The position numbers and the translations under genes are program-made. Shown one piece after another: positions 34,661-44,186 of a stretch of DNA of 64,000 nucleotides; the first letter of the stretch is position 1, and each line of letters starts with the position of its first letter. Source of the stretch: JALZVT01 sp964634815 (GTDB taxonomy: Bacteria; Pseudomonadota; Gammaproteobacteria; Pseudomonadales; Azotimanducaceae). The stretch is from assembly GCA_964634815.1 (NCBI GenBank), contig CAZWMD010000005.1:1-64000 (forward strand). The letters are read 5' to 3'. The notes below the pieces were generated by a model. It had not been told where the DNA came from. It searched no databases and was given only the letters and a program-made list of their open reading frames with translations.

Positions 34661-36289
34661 TCAGTGACGGAAATGTCGCATCCCGGTTAACACCATCGCA
34701 ATGTCGTGTTCGTCAGCCGCGGCAATAACTTCTGCATCACGCATTGAACCACCGGGTTGGATAATCGCGCGAATGCCGGCTTCTGCCGCCGCATCAATGC
34801 TGTCACGAAACGGGAAGAACGCATCACTTGCCATCACCGAACCAGGAACAGGCAGCCCTTCCTCTTCTGCCTTCATGGCTGCAATCCGAGCGCTAATGAC
34901 TCTAGCCATTTGTCCCGCCCCTACACCAATGGTCTGCTCATTGCGCGCATAGACAATCGCATTGGATTTAACAAACCACGCGACCTTCCAGGCAAAGACC
35001 AGATCAACAAGCTCCTGCTGAGAAGGCGTTCGTTGCGTTGCGACCTTAAGATCAGCATCTACCAAAGCGGTTTGATCGGCATCTTGCACCAGCAAGCCGC
35101 CGCCTACTCTTTTGAAATCTCTAAATTTAGCAGACTGCTGTGGGAAAGCGCCGGTCTGGAGCAGCCTTACGTTCTTCTTTCGCTCCGCAACTTCGCGGGC
35201 ATCTGCTTTCACTTCAGGCGCGATCACTACTTCGACAAACTGTCGCTCCAAAATAGCTTCAAGCGTTGATCCATCAAGGGGGCGGTTAAACGCAATGATA
35301 CCGCCGAAGGCAGAAGTGGTGTCGGTGGCAAACGCAAGTTCATAGGCCGCAAGCGGTGATGCGCCACAGGCTACTCCACAGGGATTGGCGTGCTTGACGA
35401 TGACACAGGCCGGATCTGAAAACACTTTCACACACTCAAGAGCTGCGTCTGTGTCTGCAATATTGTTGTAGCTTAGAGCCTTGCCTTGTAACTGTTCGAA
35501 GCAAGCAATGGTTCCCGCTGGCGGTTGGTCTTCGACATAAAACGCAGCTCGCTGGTGTGGATTCTCGCCATAACGCATTTCAAGTTTTTTCGAAAATGAC
35601 AAGGAATACGCATCTGGTAATACAAGAGATGTATCGCCATCGTCATTGGCTTCTTCCATCTCACAGCCAAGAAGATAGTTTGCAACCGCGCTATCGTAGC
35701 TTGCAGTATGCTGATACGCCTTGAGGGCCGCCAACCGCCGCTGCTTGAAGGAACTCCCCCCTGCGCCAATCGCCTTGATGACCTCGGCATAATCCTCAGG
35801 ATCAACCACAACCCAAACATCACTATGGTTTTTAGCCGCAGCTCGAAGCATGGCTGGACCGCCAATGTCGATATTCTCGATTGCCAGCTCATCCGTAACG
35901 TCGTCTCGGGCGATTGTCTCTCTAAACGGATAAAGGTTAACCACCACAAGATCAATTGGTGCAATCTGTTGCTCTGCCATCACGGCATCGTCCGTACCTC
36001 GCCGCCCAAGAATACCGCCATGGATTTTTGGGTGCAGTGTCTTCACCCGACCATCCATGATCTCTGGCGAACCGGTATGTTTTGAAACTTCGGTCACCGG
36101 TAAACCAGCGTCTCGCAACGCTGCAAAGGTTCCGCCAGTAGAAAGTAACTCGATACCCGCGGCACTGAGATGAGTGGCAAGTTCTACAACTCCGGCTTTA
36201 TCAGAAACACTCAGCAACGCTCGCCTGATTGATACTGGATGGTCCGATTGGGCAGGTGCTTGAGAGTCTTGGGCCGTGAAATCGCTCAT
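34661..36289 (-). CDS. purH: Bifunctional AICAR formyltransferase / IMP cyclohydrolase PurH
   Basis: Catalyses the last two steps of IMP synthesis. The 542-residue protein has the N-terminal MGS-like cyclohydrolase domain (RRALLSVSDKAGVV, LLSTGGT, RVKTLHPKIHGGILGRR, VVNLYPF, DIGGPAMLRAAAKNH) and the C-terminal transformylase domain (ELRYGENPHQ in the form EMRYGENPHQRA, VKHANPCGVA, SAFGGIIAFNR, and SDAFFPFRDSID). It is 32 bp downstream of dusB on the same strand. In related genomes fis lies between dusB and purH; it is absent here. Confidence 0.98.
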   Translation of the reverse strand: MSDFTAQDSQAPAQSDHPVSIRRALLSVSDKAGVVELATHLSAAGIELLSTGGTFAALRDAGLPVTEVSKHTGSPEIMDGRVKTLHPKIHGGILGRRGTDDAVMAEQQIAPIDLVVVNLYPFRETIARDDVTDELAIENIDIGGPAMLRAAAKNHSDVWVVVDPEDYAEVIKAIGAGGSSFKQRRLAALKAYQHTASYDSAVANYLLGCEMEEANDDGDTSLVLPDAYSLSFSKKLEMRYGENPHQRAAFYVEDQPPAGTIACFEQLQGKALSYNNIADTDAALECVKVFSDPACVIVKHANPCGVACGASPLAAYELAFATDTTSAFGGIIAFNRPLDGSTLEAILERQFVEVVIAPEVKADAREVAERKKNVRLLQTGAFPQQSAKFRDFKRVGGGLLVQDADQTALVDADLKVATQRTPSQQELVDLVFAWKVAWFVKSNAIVYARNEQTIGVGAGQMARVISARIAAMKAEEEGLPVPGSVMASDAFFPFRDSIDAAAEAGIRAIIQPGGSMRDAEVIAAADEHDIAMVLTGMRHFRH

Positions 36290-36321
36290 AAACTATTCCG
36301 AAGGTTTAGCGTGAAAATTAA

Positions 36322-37317
36322 TCAGGCAGCTCGCTGCTCAAAGGCCTGAGATAGAAGATCAATCTGCTCACTGGCAGAGTCGGCGCGCACAAGCGATCGT
36401 GCGAGGTGCTCGCAGTCCAAGGGTTCCAATAGCTCTAGCGTCTGATGTCGCAAGGTCCACTGAATGTGTTTGCGTGCAATTCGTACGCCCTGTTGTTCGC
36501 CATAAAACGAATGGGTGGCGAGTAGCTGCTCCATCAACCATTCAAGCCTCTGGCTGAAGTCTGGCAATTTGTAGTCTCTGCCTGCCAGCTCTTGCGCAAC
36601 CCAGGTGGGAAGCCAGGGCGCACCAAGTGCCGCGCGACCAATCATCACTGCGTCAGCATTAGTGTGGGCGAGAACCCGCCGGGCATCATCAGGCGTTGCT
36701 ATGTCACCATTGGCAAACACAGCAATATCCAGCTCTGCGACCACTTGCGCAATCGTATCGAACTCTGCGAAGCCATTGAATTTGTCAGCACGTGTGCGAC
36801 CGTGTATGGCCAGCCCTTGAATACCCGCGTCCTGCAAGCGCAGCGCCAGATCGACAGCGTTTCGATTCTGCGGGTCAGGCCCAGTGCGCATTTTCACCGT
36901 AACCACCGCGTCACTGCCTTCGGCTGCATCCAGAGCGGACTTCGTTAACTCCAGCAGTCGTTGCGGTTGTGCCATCAACGCAGATCCAGCCGCCTTACGA
37001 CATACCTTCTTTGCCGGACAACCAAAATTGATATCAACCACCGCGGCGCCTTGCTCTATCGCTTGCCTGGTGGCGTCAGCTATCCAGAGTTCCTCGGTAC
37101 CTGCAATCTGCACGGCATGCAACGCGCCTGCGACGGCTTCCCGACGCAGGAGGGTCTTGCGCGTTTGTGCAAGCTCCGGTCGGGATCCGGTCATTTCACC
37201 CACCATATAGCCCACACCCAAACGCCAGGCGAGCTGCCGGAACGGCACATCAGTCACTCCCGCCATAGGAGCGAGTGCCACCAGATTGCGCAATCTGTGA
37301 GGACCAAGGGTCAACAT
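36322..37317 (-). CDS. dusB: tRNA-dihydrouridine synthase DusB
   Basis: FMN-dependent enzyme reducing uridines in the tRNA D-loop. The 331-residue TIM barrel has LAPMAGVTDVPFR, the flavin/substrate motif NFGCPAKKVCRKAAGSALM with the catalytic cysteine, MRTGPD, IHGRTRADKFNG and the phosphate-binding FANGDI and MIGRAALGAPW. It follows the zinc-ribbon/DUF3426 gene by 81 bp. DusB usually precedes fis in an operon; here purH follows directly. Confidence 0.97.
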   Translation of the reverse strand: MLTLGPHRLRNLVALAPMAGVTDVPFRQLAWRLGVGYMVGEMTGSRPELAQTRKTLLRREAVAGALHAVQIAGTEELWIADATRQAIEQGAAVVDINFGCPAKKVCRKAAGSALMAQPQRLLELTKSALDAAEGSDAVVTVKMRTGPDPQNRNAVDLALRLQDAGIQGLAIHGRTRADKFNGFAEFDTIAQVVAELDIAVFANGDIATPDDARRVLAHTNADAVMIGRAALGAPWLPTWVAQELAGRDYKLPDFSQRLEWLMEQLLATHSFYGEQQGVRIARKHIQWTLRHQTLELLEPLDCEHLARSLVRADSASEQIDLLSQAFEQRAA

Positions 37318-37398
37318 TTCAAGGCTAAGGTCGGATCAGACAGTTCGAGGGGCGCACATCATACCCGTGTGCGCCACAGGTTTGGATAGTAGCTGCAG

Positions 37399-39250
37399 CT
37401 ATCTGAACTGCAGCTGATAGTTAACCGCCTTGGGGCCAGGATCGGGAATGTCGATGTCGATGTGAACCGGTGTACGCACCGCCATCAAGACCTCACTGCC
37501 TGCAAGTTCACCGTCGAGATATGAAGAAGGTTCCAAACGATACGAGCCAACCAACTGCTGATTGATGTCCATGAATTGAAGCTCAATGATGGGGAAAGGC
37601 TGCTCAAAGGGCGCTTCATTAATAATCAAAGCATCAACCAGCAGCGCCCCATCCTGCTCAGGATGGCTGCGTACGGCCAACTTGCGAGACTGCAAATCCC
37701 GCAAACTTCGGCGCACCGGCAGTTCGCAGCCAATCACGGAACAAATACCTGCATAGACAGGACGCATAGCATCGGTTTTTGCCCAGTCCGAAAACTGCCA
37801 ATACAAGATTTGTCCGGTAAGCAAAATAAAGGCCAGCGTAATCGCGATCCGCAGCACGAGGATCTGGCCAAAAAAGCGCTGTAAAGGACCCCCAGCTTTC
37901 TCACTGGAGTTTGCACCCGGATGATCTACGGCGGATCCGGCAGCGGCCATTTCCTCTGCTATCCCACGCACCATTTCCGCAGGAGTTTCCGCTATGGCGT
38001 CTGCAGCCCAGGGATCCCTAACCTGTTCTGGAATAGCTGCGGGCGCCTGTGCTTCCGTGACGAGGGAGCCGCTTTCTTCGTGTACAGCTTCAGGTGCAAT
38101 TTCAGGTGCAGCTGGTTTTGGCGTGTGCGGAGATTTCACCAGCGCAACGGCACCTCTGGAGGCCGGCTCCGTAGCCTCGGAACGAGCTGCCTTCGACGCG
38201 TTCATCCGCTCAGCCGCAGCCGCGATGGTGCCATTTGCCAGCGCTTTGGAAACCAGCGGCTCTGCCTTATCAATCGCTGCCTGGAGGTCATTCGCCGAAC
38301 CCTCGGCAGACGCGGCCAGATCAGTTTGAGCAAGTTCTAGCGGATCAACCTTCTCCGGGGCTGCCACTTTCCCAGGCGCTGCCGTTTTAGGCGCTGCNNN
38401 NNNNNNNNNNNNNNNNNNNNNNNNNNNNNNNNNNNNNNNNNNNNNNNNNNNNNNNNNNNNNNNNNNNNNNNNNNNNNNNNNNNNNNNNNNNNNNNNNAAT
38501 AGGCGTATCAGGTTTTAAAGCGGGTTCGGAAATTACCTCATCAAATGGCTCTTCCTCAAATAACTCTTGCAGAACCTTGGCGTTCGATGAGTCTTCCATC
38601 GATTCCACCAGAGAACGAAGGTCCAGCTCTTCGTCCTGTACCTCATCAAATTGCGAGAGTTGCACCACCATCTCATCGCTATCGGTTGGGTCATCAATCT
38701 GGGCTGAGCCATCTTCGCCCGGCAACTCATCTTCGAGCCACCAACGCAATGCTTCTTCGTCGTTCAGGGCATCTTCTATGGTGGCTCGAGGTTCGCTAAC
38801 GGACCCTGCTTCAGTTTCTTTCCCGGTGCCTGAAACAGCCCCCCGAGCACCCGATACTTCGAGCGTTTCCTCGCGATCAAACTCACGGGTATCTACCGAA
38901 ACCGCAGTCCAATCGTGGTCTGTATCGACCGCAGCGGGATTTTGTACATCATCGCCCGGCACCTTGATTTCGTCAGTGGATGTGGGATCGATGGCAAGTT
39001 CGGCAAGCACAGAATCCAGCGCATCCGGTTGCCCGGGTAACTCCGGCGCGGCTGCAGATTCATCCAGCAAAAGATGGTCGACACCCGCAAACACGGCAAG
39101 GCAAGCCCCGCAACGCACCCGACCATGGGCCATTTGCAATTGTGATTCACCCACCCGGAACCGAGTGTGGCAATTGGGACACTCCGTAATCAGCGGTGGT
39201 GGATCGACCACGCTCACGCTTGCGCTTTCTGGCCTGCCAGACACACCCAA
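37399..39250 (-). CDS. Zinc-ribbon and DUF3426 membrane protein (interrupted by assembly gap)
   Basis: MJ0042-type zinc-ribbon protein fused to a DUF3426 domain, function unknown. The N-terminal part (38498-39250, 251 codons) begins with the zinc ribbon (CPNCHTRFRV, CGAC) and an acidic segment; the C-terminal part (37399-38397, 333 codons) has an Ala/Pro repeat region, one transmembrane helix (ILVLRIAITLAFILLTGQILYW) and the DUF3426 domain (RDLQSRKLAVRSHP...LIINEAPFEQPFPIIELQF). Both parts are in one frame each, so a single gene spans the 100-N gap. The ATG at 39250 overlaps prmA by 37 bp; a GTG at 39211 right after the prmA stop is the alternative start. Confidence 0.85.
38398..38497. other. 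Assembly gap (100 N) in the DUF3426 gene
   Basis: A run of 100 N, the usual placeholder length. Visible codons plus 100 bases are not a multiple of three, so the true missing length differs. The flank encodes short AAPKT-AAPGK-VAAPEK repeats, so assembly probably broke in this repetitive Ala/Pro/Lys region. Confidence 0.9.
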
Positions 39251-40218
39251 TCCTCTTGCGGAGTAGCAACCATTCCACCGGCATTTACCTGAGGGGCCTG
39301 TTCGTTGGCCATCCGGGCAACCGCAGAGCCGTTGTAGATCTGTGGCGCGGCAAACTCAAACCCGGGATAGGCCGCACTCACTGCCGCCGCCTGCCCGTGC
39401 AACAGACCGGCCATGATTAATCGCCCGCCGGGCGCAACCCGGTCGCTGATCAGCGGTGCCAGCTCAATGAGAGGGTTTGCAAGAATGTTCGCCACCACCA
39501 CCTCATAGTGCGCATCATCGGGTAACTCGGACGGAGTAAACACCTGCAAGGCGTCCCCAACATCATTGTAGGCAGCATTATCCCGGGTAGCTACCAGCGC
39601 CTGGGGATCGTGGTCCACCCCATGGGCGAGCGATGCCCCCAGCGCCAGGGCCGCCAACGCCAGAACGCCCGACCCACAGCCAAAATCGAGAACCCGCGAA
39701 CCCGCCAATGTTGGCAATCGGGCCAGATAGTCGATGCACAACTGGGTCGTTGGATGCAATCCGCTGCCAAACGCCAGGCCCGGATCAAGCTTTATGCAGG
39801 CGGTCTCTGCCAATGCCTCAAGTTCAAAAGCATCCAGGTCTGCCAGATCTCTTGGTACCAGCCATAAGCGATTGTCACCGAAGCAAAGACGGGGAGTCGG
39901 CTGCGCTGGTACCGGTGGAAGTTGCTCTTCTGAAACAAAATTTACGTTAACTTCGGCAAATATGCCTCCATCTTTCAAATATTCTTTGAGAGCAGCAGAA
40001 ACTTCTCCAATATCGAGGGAGATGGGCCAAAACGTGGAGATAACGACATTTTCCCAGACAATCGTTGCACCTGGGTCCGGTTCAAGCACAGCTTCGGCGA
40101 GCGTATCAGCTCCAGCGTTGTCCAATACCGCCGAAATCGCCCCAAGTTCGAGGCAATAATCGCTTAATGTGTCGGCAAACTGGCCGGCCACAGCCAATTT
40201 GATCTGATACCAGCTCAT
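39214..40218 (-). CDS. prmA: Ribosomal protein L11 methyltransferase PrmA
   Basis: Methylates ribosomal protein L11 at several amino groups using SAM. The 334-residue protein has the N-terminal L11-recognition domain (YQIKLAVAGQFADTLSDYCLELGA), a linker, and the methyltransferase domain with LDPGLAFGSGLHPTTQLCIDYL, VLDFGCGSGVLALAALALGA, and VVANILANPLIELAP. It begins only 8 bp downstream of accB. In most Gammaproteobacteria accC stands between accB and prmA; it is missing here. Confidence 0.97.
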   Translation of the reverse strand: MSWYQIKLAVAGQFADTLSDYCLELGAISAVLDNAGADTLAEAVLEPDPGATIVWENVVISTFWPISLDIGEVSAALKEYLKDGGIFAEVNVNFVSEEQLPPVPAQPTPRLCFGDNRLWLVPRDLADLDAFELEALAETACIKLDPGLAFGSGLHPTTQLCIDYLARLPTLAGSRVLDFGCGSGVLALAALALGASLAHGVDHDPQALVATRDNAAYNDVGDALQVFTPSELPDDAHYEVVVANILANPLIELAPLISDRVAPGGRLIMAGLLHGQAAAVSAAYPGFEFAAPQIYNGSAVARMANEQAPQVNAGGMVATPQEDWVCLAGQKAQA

Positions 40219-40226
40219 TGTCTGGG

Positions 40227-40703
40227 TTACCCATCTATAAGGAACAGCGGCTGCCCGGATTCCACGGGCTCGCCATTGGCAGCCAATACAGCAGTGACCA
40301 CCCCGGCACGCTCTGCCTCAATGCGGTTCATCATCTTCATACTCTCGACGATGCACAGGACCTGGCCGCTCGCCACCTGATCCCCAACGGAGACAAATGC
40401 AGCAGCGTCCGGGGTTGGGGCGGCATAAAAGGTGCCGCTCAAGGGAGACTTCAAAGCACGGCCAGCCGGCTGACTAACAACAGAATCAGGCGCCGCTGCA
40501 GAGGCTCCAGGTACCGGCAACTGGGTAGCAACTGGCACAAAGTCACCCTGCACCGCCCGGCCCTGAACCAAACCACCCTGAACCAGGTCAGCGCGCGGAT
40601 TCATGGTTATTCGGACCGCTTCGTCCGCTGATTTCACTTCAAGCTCAGCAATGCCAGATTCTTCAACCAGCTCTATCAGCTTCTTGATCTTGCGCAGATC
40701 CAA
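40227..40703 (-). CDS. accB: Biotin carboxyl carrier protein of acetyl-CoA carboxylase AccB
   Basis: Carries biotin for the acetyl-CoA carboxylase complex in fatty acid synthesis. The 158-residue protein has the N-terminal LRKIKKLIELVEESGIAELEV, an Ala/Pro/Val-rich linker, and the C-terminal biotinyl domain with SPLSGTFYAAP and the biotin motif ESMKMMNRIEA (Ser where EAMKM is usual). The start is the TTG at 40701-40703, preceded by a strong AAAGGAG; no ATG is available in register. The upstream aroQ-accB junction is in an assembly gap. The usual partner accC does not follow. Confidence 0.96.
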   Translation of the reverse strand: MDLRKIKKLIELVEESGIAELEVKSADEAVRITMNPRADLVQGGLVQGRAVQGDFVPVATQLPVPGASAAAPDSVVSQPAGRALKSPLSGTFYAAPTPDAAAFVSVGDQVASGQVLCIVESMKMMNRIEAERAGVVTAVLAANGEPVESGQPLFLIDG

Positions 40704-40733
40704 TGGCTTTCTCCTTTGTCTTTGCTCTTTGCT

Positions 40734-40833
40734 NNNNNNNNNNNNNNNNNNNNNNNNNNNNNNNNNNNNNNNNNNNNNNNNNNNNNNNNNNNNNNNNNNN
40801 NNNNNNNNNNNNNNNNNNNNNNNNNNNNNNNNN
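40734..40833. other. Assembly gap (100 N) between aroQ and accB
   Basis: Placeholder gap covering the very end of aroQ and the upstream region of accB. No duplicated sequence is seen on its flanks, so unlike the gap at 49261 it may be real missing sequence. Confidence 0.9.
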
Positions 40834-41274
40834 GGCTGAACGCTCGACCGCACTATCAAGCGCGTAAAGATACCCGGAGGCCCCAAGTCCGGTAATCACT
40901 GCCACCGCAATATCAGACAAATAAGAAACCTGACGAAAAGCCTCCCGGGCATGGACGTTGCTCAGATGCACCTCGATAAAGGGCAGAGACACGCCAAGAA
41001 AGGCGTCCCGCAAGGCAACGCTGGTGTGGGTAAAGGCTCCAGGATTGATGATCACAAAGTCCACCCCCTGGGCCGGCGCCTGATGCAAGGCATCAATCAG
41101 CTCATGCTCGGCGTTACTTTGCACAAAGTGCACGGCGGCACCCAGCTCATTGGCCCGGGCTTCAATACGCGCGTGAATATCACTCAGCGTATCTGAGCCA
41201 TACACCTCGGGCTCGCGACTGCCGAGCAGATTGAGATTAGGCCCCTGCAACACCAGAATCGTAGGCGCAGTCAT
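40834..41274 (-). CDS. aroQ: 3-dehydroquinate dehydratase, type II (3' end in assembly gap)
   Basis: Third step of the shikimate pathway. The 147 codons visible contain the type II signature: LVLQGPNLNLLGSREPEVYG, QSNAEHELIDALHQA (His where Gly is more usual), NPGAFTHTSVALRDAF, PFIEVHLSNVHAREAFR and ITGLGASGYLYAL. Type II enzymes are about 145-150 residues long, so only the last residues and the stop are hidden in the 100-N gap. The ATG at 41274 begins just before the conserved region. It lies between dsbD and accB, the usual gammaproteobacterial order. Confidence 0.95.
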
Positions 41275-41386
41275 CGAGGTAGTGTCCTTAAAATGCGCTA
41301 AACGCTTAGAGGAAGAAGTCTGCCGCATGCGCGACCAAGATTAAAGAGCAGAAAAGAAAATTCTACGATTTCACCGAATTTATCGG

Positions 41387-43441
41387 CTAATTCAAAGAAT
41401 TTATCGCCACTTTAAGCGAAGTTTCTGGTGATGCCAGCTCCAGCACCTGAGCCAGGTGGGCCGCCATGGCGTCACGATCCAGTTCCCCTTGCACGGTAAA
41501 GCCACTTATTGTGGTGCCATCTGGCGCAAAAAACACCATGCTGGGTGGGCCATAGAGGCCGTAGCGCTCCATCAGCGCCTGATCAGCCTCTGTATTGCGT
41601 GTCACATCAGCACGGATCAGATGGAACTGGGCGAGCTGAGCGCTTACTCCCGGGTCTGGAAACACACGCCGCTCCATGACTTTGCAGGAGATACACCAGT
41701 CTGCGTATAAATCGAGCAACACGGGCACCCCACGCGCGACACCACGAGCATGCTCTGCATCAAAGGCCTCAACACCTTTAACAGTGACCCAGTCACCATG
41801 TCCTGCTGTGGCCGTGGCCGCCGAGCCAGCCGCCGCGGGGGCCACGCCGGCAGTCAGATTATTTAGCGGCCGCAACGGATCGTTAGCGCCACTTGCGGCC
41901 CCAATCAGCAGTAACACGCCATAGACAAAAAACAACGCGCCACTGGCTTTCCAGAGCTGGCCAAAACCTTGACGGGGTGAAAAGTCCAAAGCACCAAGAT
42001 AAACCCCAGCACCTACCGCCAATGCCGCCCATAGAGCAAGGGTAACGGACGCGGGAACAACACGCTCAAGTAACCACACCGCAACACCAAGCAGCAGAAC
42101 ACCAAAAACGGCTTTGACGTTATCCATCCATACGCCGGCACGAGGCAATAAATGGCCTCCGCTGGAACCAAGAATCAGCAGAGGCACACCCATGCCCAAT
42201 CCCAAAGCGAGAAGAGCCAGCCCACCAAACACCGCATCACCCGTTGTGCTGATGTAAATAAGGGCGCCCGCCAAAGGTGCGCTTACGCAGGGAGAAACCA
42301 CCAGACTGGAGAGCGCGCCCATAATAAACACGCTCATGTATTTTCCGCCGGCCCGACCTTCGTTAAGAGAATTCAGGCGGTTAGTTAATCCCTGGGGAAG
42401 CTGCAGCTCGTAAAAACCGAACATTGAGAAAGACAGAGCCACAAACACCAGCGAGAAGACAATCAGCACCGGAGGTGACTGAAGGGTGGCCTGCAGATTC
42501 AGACTGGCACCAAAGCTGCCGACCAGTACACCCAGGATCGCATAGGTAATAGCCATGCCCAGCACGTAGGCCAGTGACAACCAGAATGCACGGAGACGAC
42601 TAAGCCCCTCCGCCTCACCAACAATAATGCTGGATAAAATGGGTACCATCGGCAACACGCAGGGTGTGAACGCCAGTCCAATACCTAACAGCAGAAACAA
42701 CCCCAGCGCCCACAATCGACTGGCATCAGCCAGGACTGCTGCGAGTTTTTGCTCCTGAGTACCAGCACTCGCTGGAGCACTGGGTGCCCCAGCGGCTCCC
42801 GCAGAGCCGGTAGCAGATACAGCAGATGAGTCGAGTGCGGCTGCATCCAACGCCACCCATTTGGTTTCTGGCGGGTAACAAAGTCCCGCATCGGCACACC
42901 CCTGGTAGGTAATACCTATCTCCGCGGGTAAATCAGCAGCCGCTGGACGGACGCCATCAAGGGGCAGACGTGCGCTGGCGCTGTGGTAGTAAACCTCAAC
43001 TTCGCCAAAGAACTCGTCTTGCTTGGCCTTGCCAGGCGGAATCTGCGCCTCGGAGAGAGTTTGCGAAGCGGTACCCCGGGTTTCGAACAAAAAGCCATGG
43101 CGATACAGATAATAGCCGTCGGGCATCTCCCAGCGGGCAAGCAATGCGCCGTCACTGCCGAGCTCGGTAGTTAACGCAAAAGCCTGATCTACTTTCAGGA
43201 ATTCGACGTCCTGCTCGGCGAGCCATTTGGCGGCCCCGTTATTACTCAAGCCGTCATTGGCCAGGGACCCGCCTGCATCCGCAGCCAAAACAACGGCACC
43301 GGGCAGTGCAAACAGCAAACACAGGGCTGCGGCCAGTCCCCGCAAGAGATCCCCAGACCTGTTGGTCAATCCGGAAAATGGGCCCAAACGGGAGTTCAGT
43401 TCACCGGATCCTTTGGATTGAATTGATGTCGCTTCAGCCAT
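41387..43441 (-). CDS. dsbD: Thiol:disulfide interchange protein DsbD
   Basis: Inner-membrane protein passing electrons from cytoplasmic thioredoxin to periplasmic thiol proteins. The 684-residue product has a signal peptide (about residues 30-60), the periplasmic alpha domain with CADAGLCYPP, eight hydrophobic segments including FTPCVLPMVPI and SPCVSAPLAGA with the membrane cysteines, and a C-terminal thioredoxin-like domain with DWCISCKVMERRVF. The ATG at 43441 has GTGGAC upstream; an in-frame GTG at 43450 is possible. It precedes aroQ, as in Pseudomonas. Confidence 0.95.
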   Translation of the reverse strand: MAEATSIQSKGSGELNSRLGPFSGLTNRSGDLLRGLAAALCLLFALPGAVVLAADAGGSLANDGLSNNGAAKWLAEQDVEFLKVDQAFALTTELGSDGALLARWEMPDGYYLYRHGFLFETRGTASQTLSEAQIPPGKAKQDEFFGEVEVYYHSASARLPLDGVRPAAADLPAEIGITYQGCADAGLCYPPETKWVALDAAALDSSAVSATGSAGAAGAPSAPASAGTQEQKLAAVLADASRLWALGLFLLLGIGLAFTPCVLPMVPILSSIIVGEAEGLSRLRAFWLSLAYVLGMAITYAILGVLVGSFGASLNLQATLQSPPVLIVFSLVFVALSFSMFGFYELQLPQGLTNRLNSLNEGRAGGKYMSVFIMGALSSLVVSPCVSAPLAGALIYISTTGDAVFGGLALLALGLGMGVPLLILGSSGGHLLPRAGVWMDNVKAVFGVLLLGVAVWLLERVVPASVTLALWAALAVGAGVYLGALDFSPRQGFGQLWKASGALFFVYGVLLLIGAASGANDPLRPLNNLTAGVAPAAAGSAATATAGHGDWVTVKGVEAFDAEHARGVARGVPVLLDLYADWCISCKVMERRVFPDPGVSAQLAQFHLIRADVTRNTEADQALMERYGLYGPPSMVFFAPDGTTISGFTVQGELDRDAMAAHLAQVLELASPETSLKVAINSLN

Positions 43442-43604
43442 GATGTCCACAATAAGCCTGAGAGGTATTTAGTGTTAGTCTAGTCGGCTCAGGTTAGGCC
43501 TCAACAAAAGCCCAGGAACCCTGCCCCGCAGAAAGTAGCTAGTTTATGACCGGACAACCTTGCCGAAGTTCGATCTTGTACGCTACAGCAGACTGCGCAA
43601 AAGC

Positions 43605-44144
43605 ATGAATTTCGACGATAAATCAGTGCCAAGCAAGCTTACAAGCCCCCTAAAAAACCACCCCAATTTGCGCCTGCTACGCTCGGCCAGCCCGCTTCTG
43701 CCTCCCCTGCTATTGCTCCTTGGTCTGATGAACGGCTGCGGAGGACCCAGTGGTCCAGGAAAAACTGGCATCTATCTGGACGATGCCTACATAAAGACCG
43801 CCGTTCCTGGAAGAACCATGACCGCCGCCTACGCAACAATTATCAATCATGAGCCCGAACGCCTGTGCCTGACTCACTTCGCCGCCCCGTTCGCAGGTGA
43901 GATCGAGCTGCACGTAACGGAACCCGTCGGGGAGCCGAATAGCGGCCGCGTTAGAATGCGGCAGCTCGCCCAGCTGTGCCTTGACCCCGGCGAACGCGCT
44001 GAGCTGAAACCCGGCGGGATGCACTTGATGGTGATGGGCTTGCGAGGGCTGGACTCAACAACCCCATCAGTACCCATCGTGATTGGAACCACCACGGGTC
44101 GCGCCTTTGAAGGGAATTTTCGGATTCAATCCTTCTCCGAGTAA
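43605..44144 (+). CDS. PCu(A)C-type copper chaperone protein
   Basis: Periplasmic copper-binding protein family that delivers Cu(I) to cytochrome oxidase assembly. The product has a hydrophobic leader ending GLMNGCGG, possibly a lipoprotein signal with a poor lipobox, then the PCu(A)C core: DAYIKTAVPGRTMTAAYATI, a His-x-Thr metal segment ELHVTEPV, VRMRQL and LKPGGMHLMVMGL. The conserved His and Met ligands are thus present. The start is uncertain: ATG at 43605 (179 residues) or TTG at 43560. It is divergent from dsbD with about 160 bp between, a plausible functional link because both serve periplasmic metal/thiol proteins. Confidence 0.85.
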   Translation: MNFDDKSVPSKLTSPLKNHPNLRLLRSASPLLPPLLLLLGLMNGCGGPSGPGKTGIYLDDAYIKTAVPGRTMTAAYATIINHEPERLCLTHFAAPFAGEIELHVTEPVGEPNSGRVRMRQLAQLCLDPGERAELKPGGMHLMVMGLRGLDSTTPSVPIVIGTTTGRAFEGNFRIQSFSE

Positions 44145-44186
44145 AGCGCGCGAACACTCGATCCAAAAAACTGTGATAATTAGCCA

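Noticed and set aside
38387..39250. Apparent 287-residue protein running through N bases
   Set aside because: The frame through the placeholder gap is meaningless; the two flanking parts belong to one zinc-ribbon/DUF3426 gene in frames not related by 100 bp.
40663..41328. Apparent aroQ-accB fusion through the 100-N gap
   Set aside because: The codons after the gap are in a different frame from AccB; AroQ ends inside the gap and AccB starts at its own TTG with a strong ribosome site.
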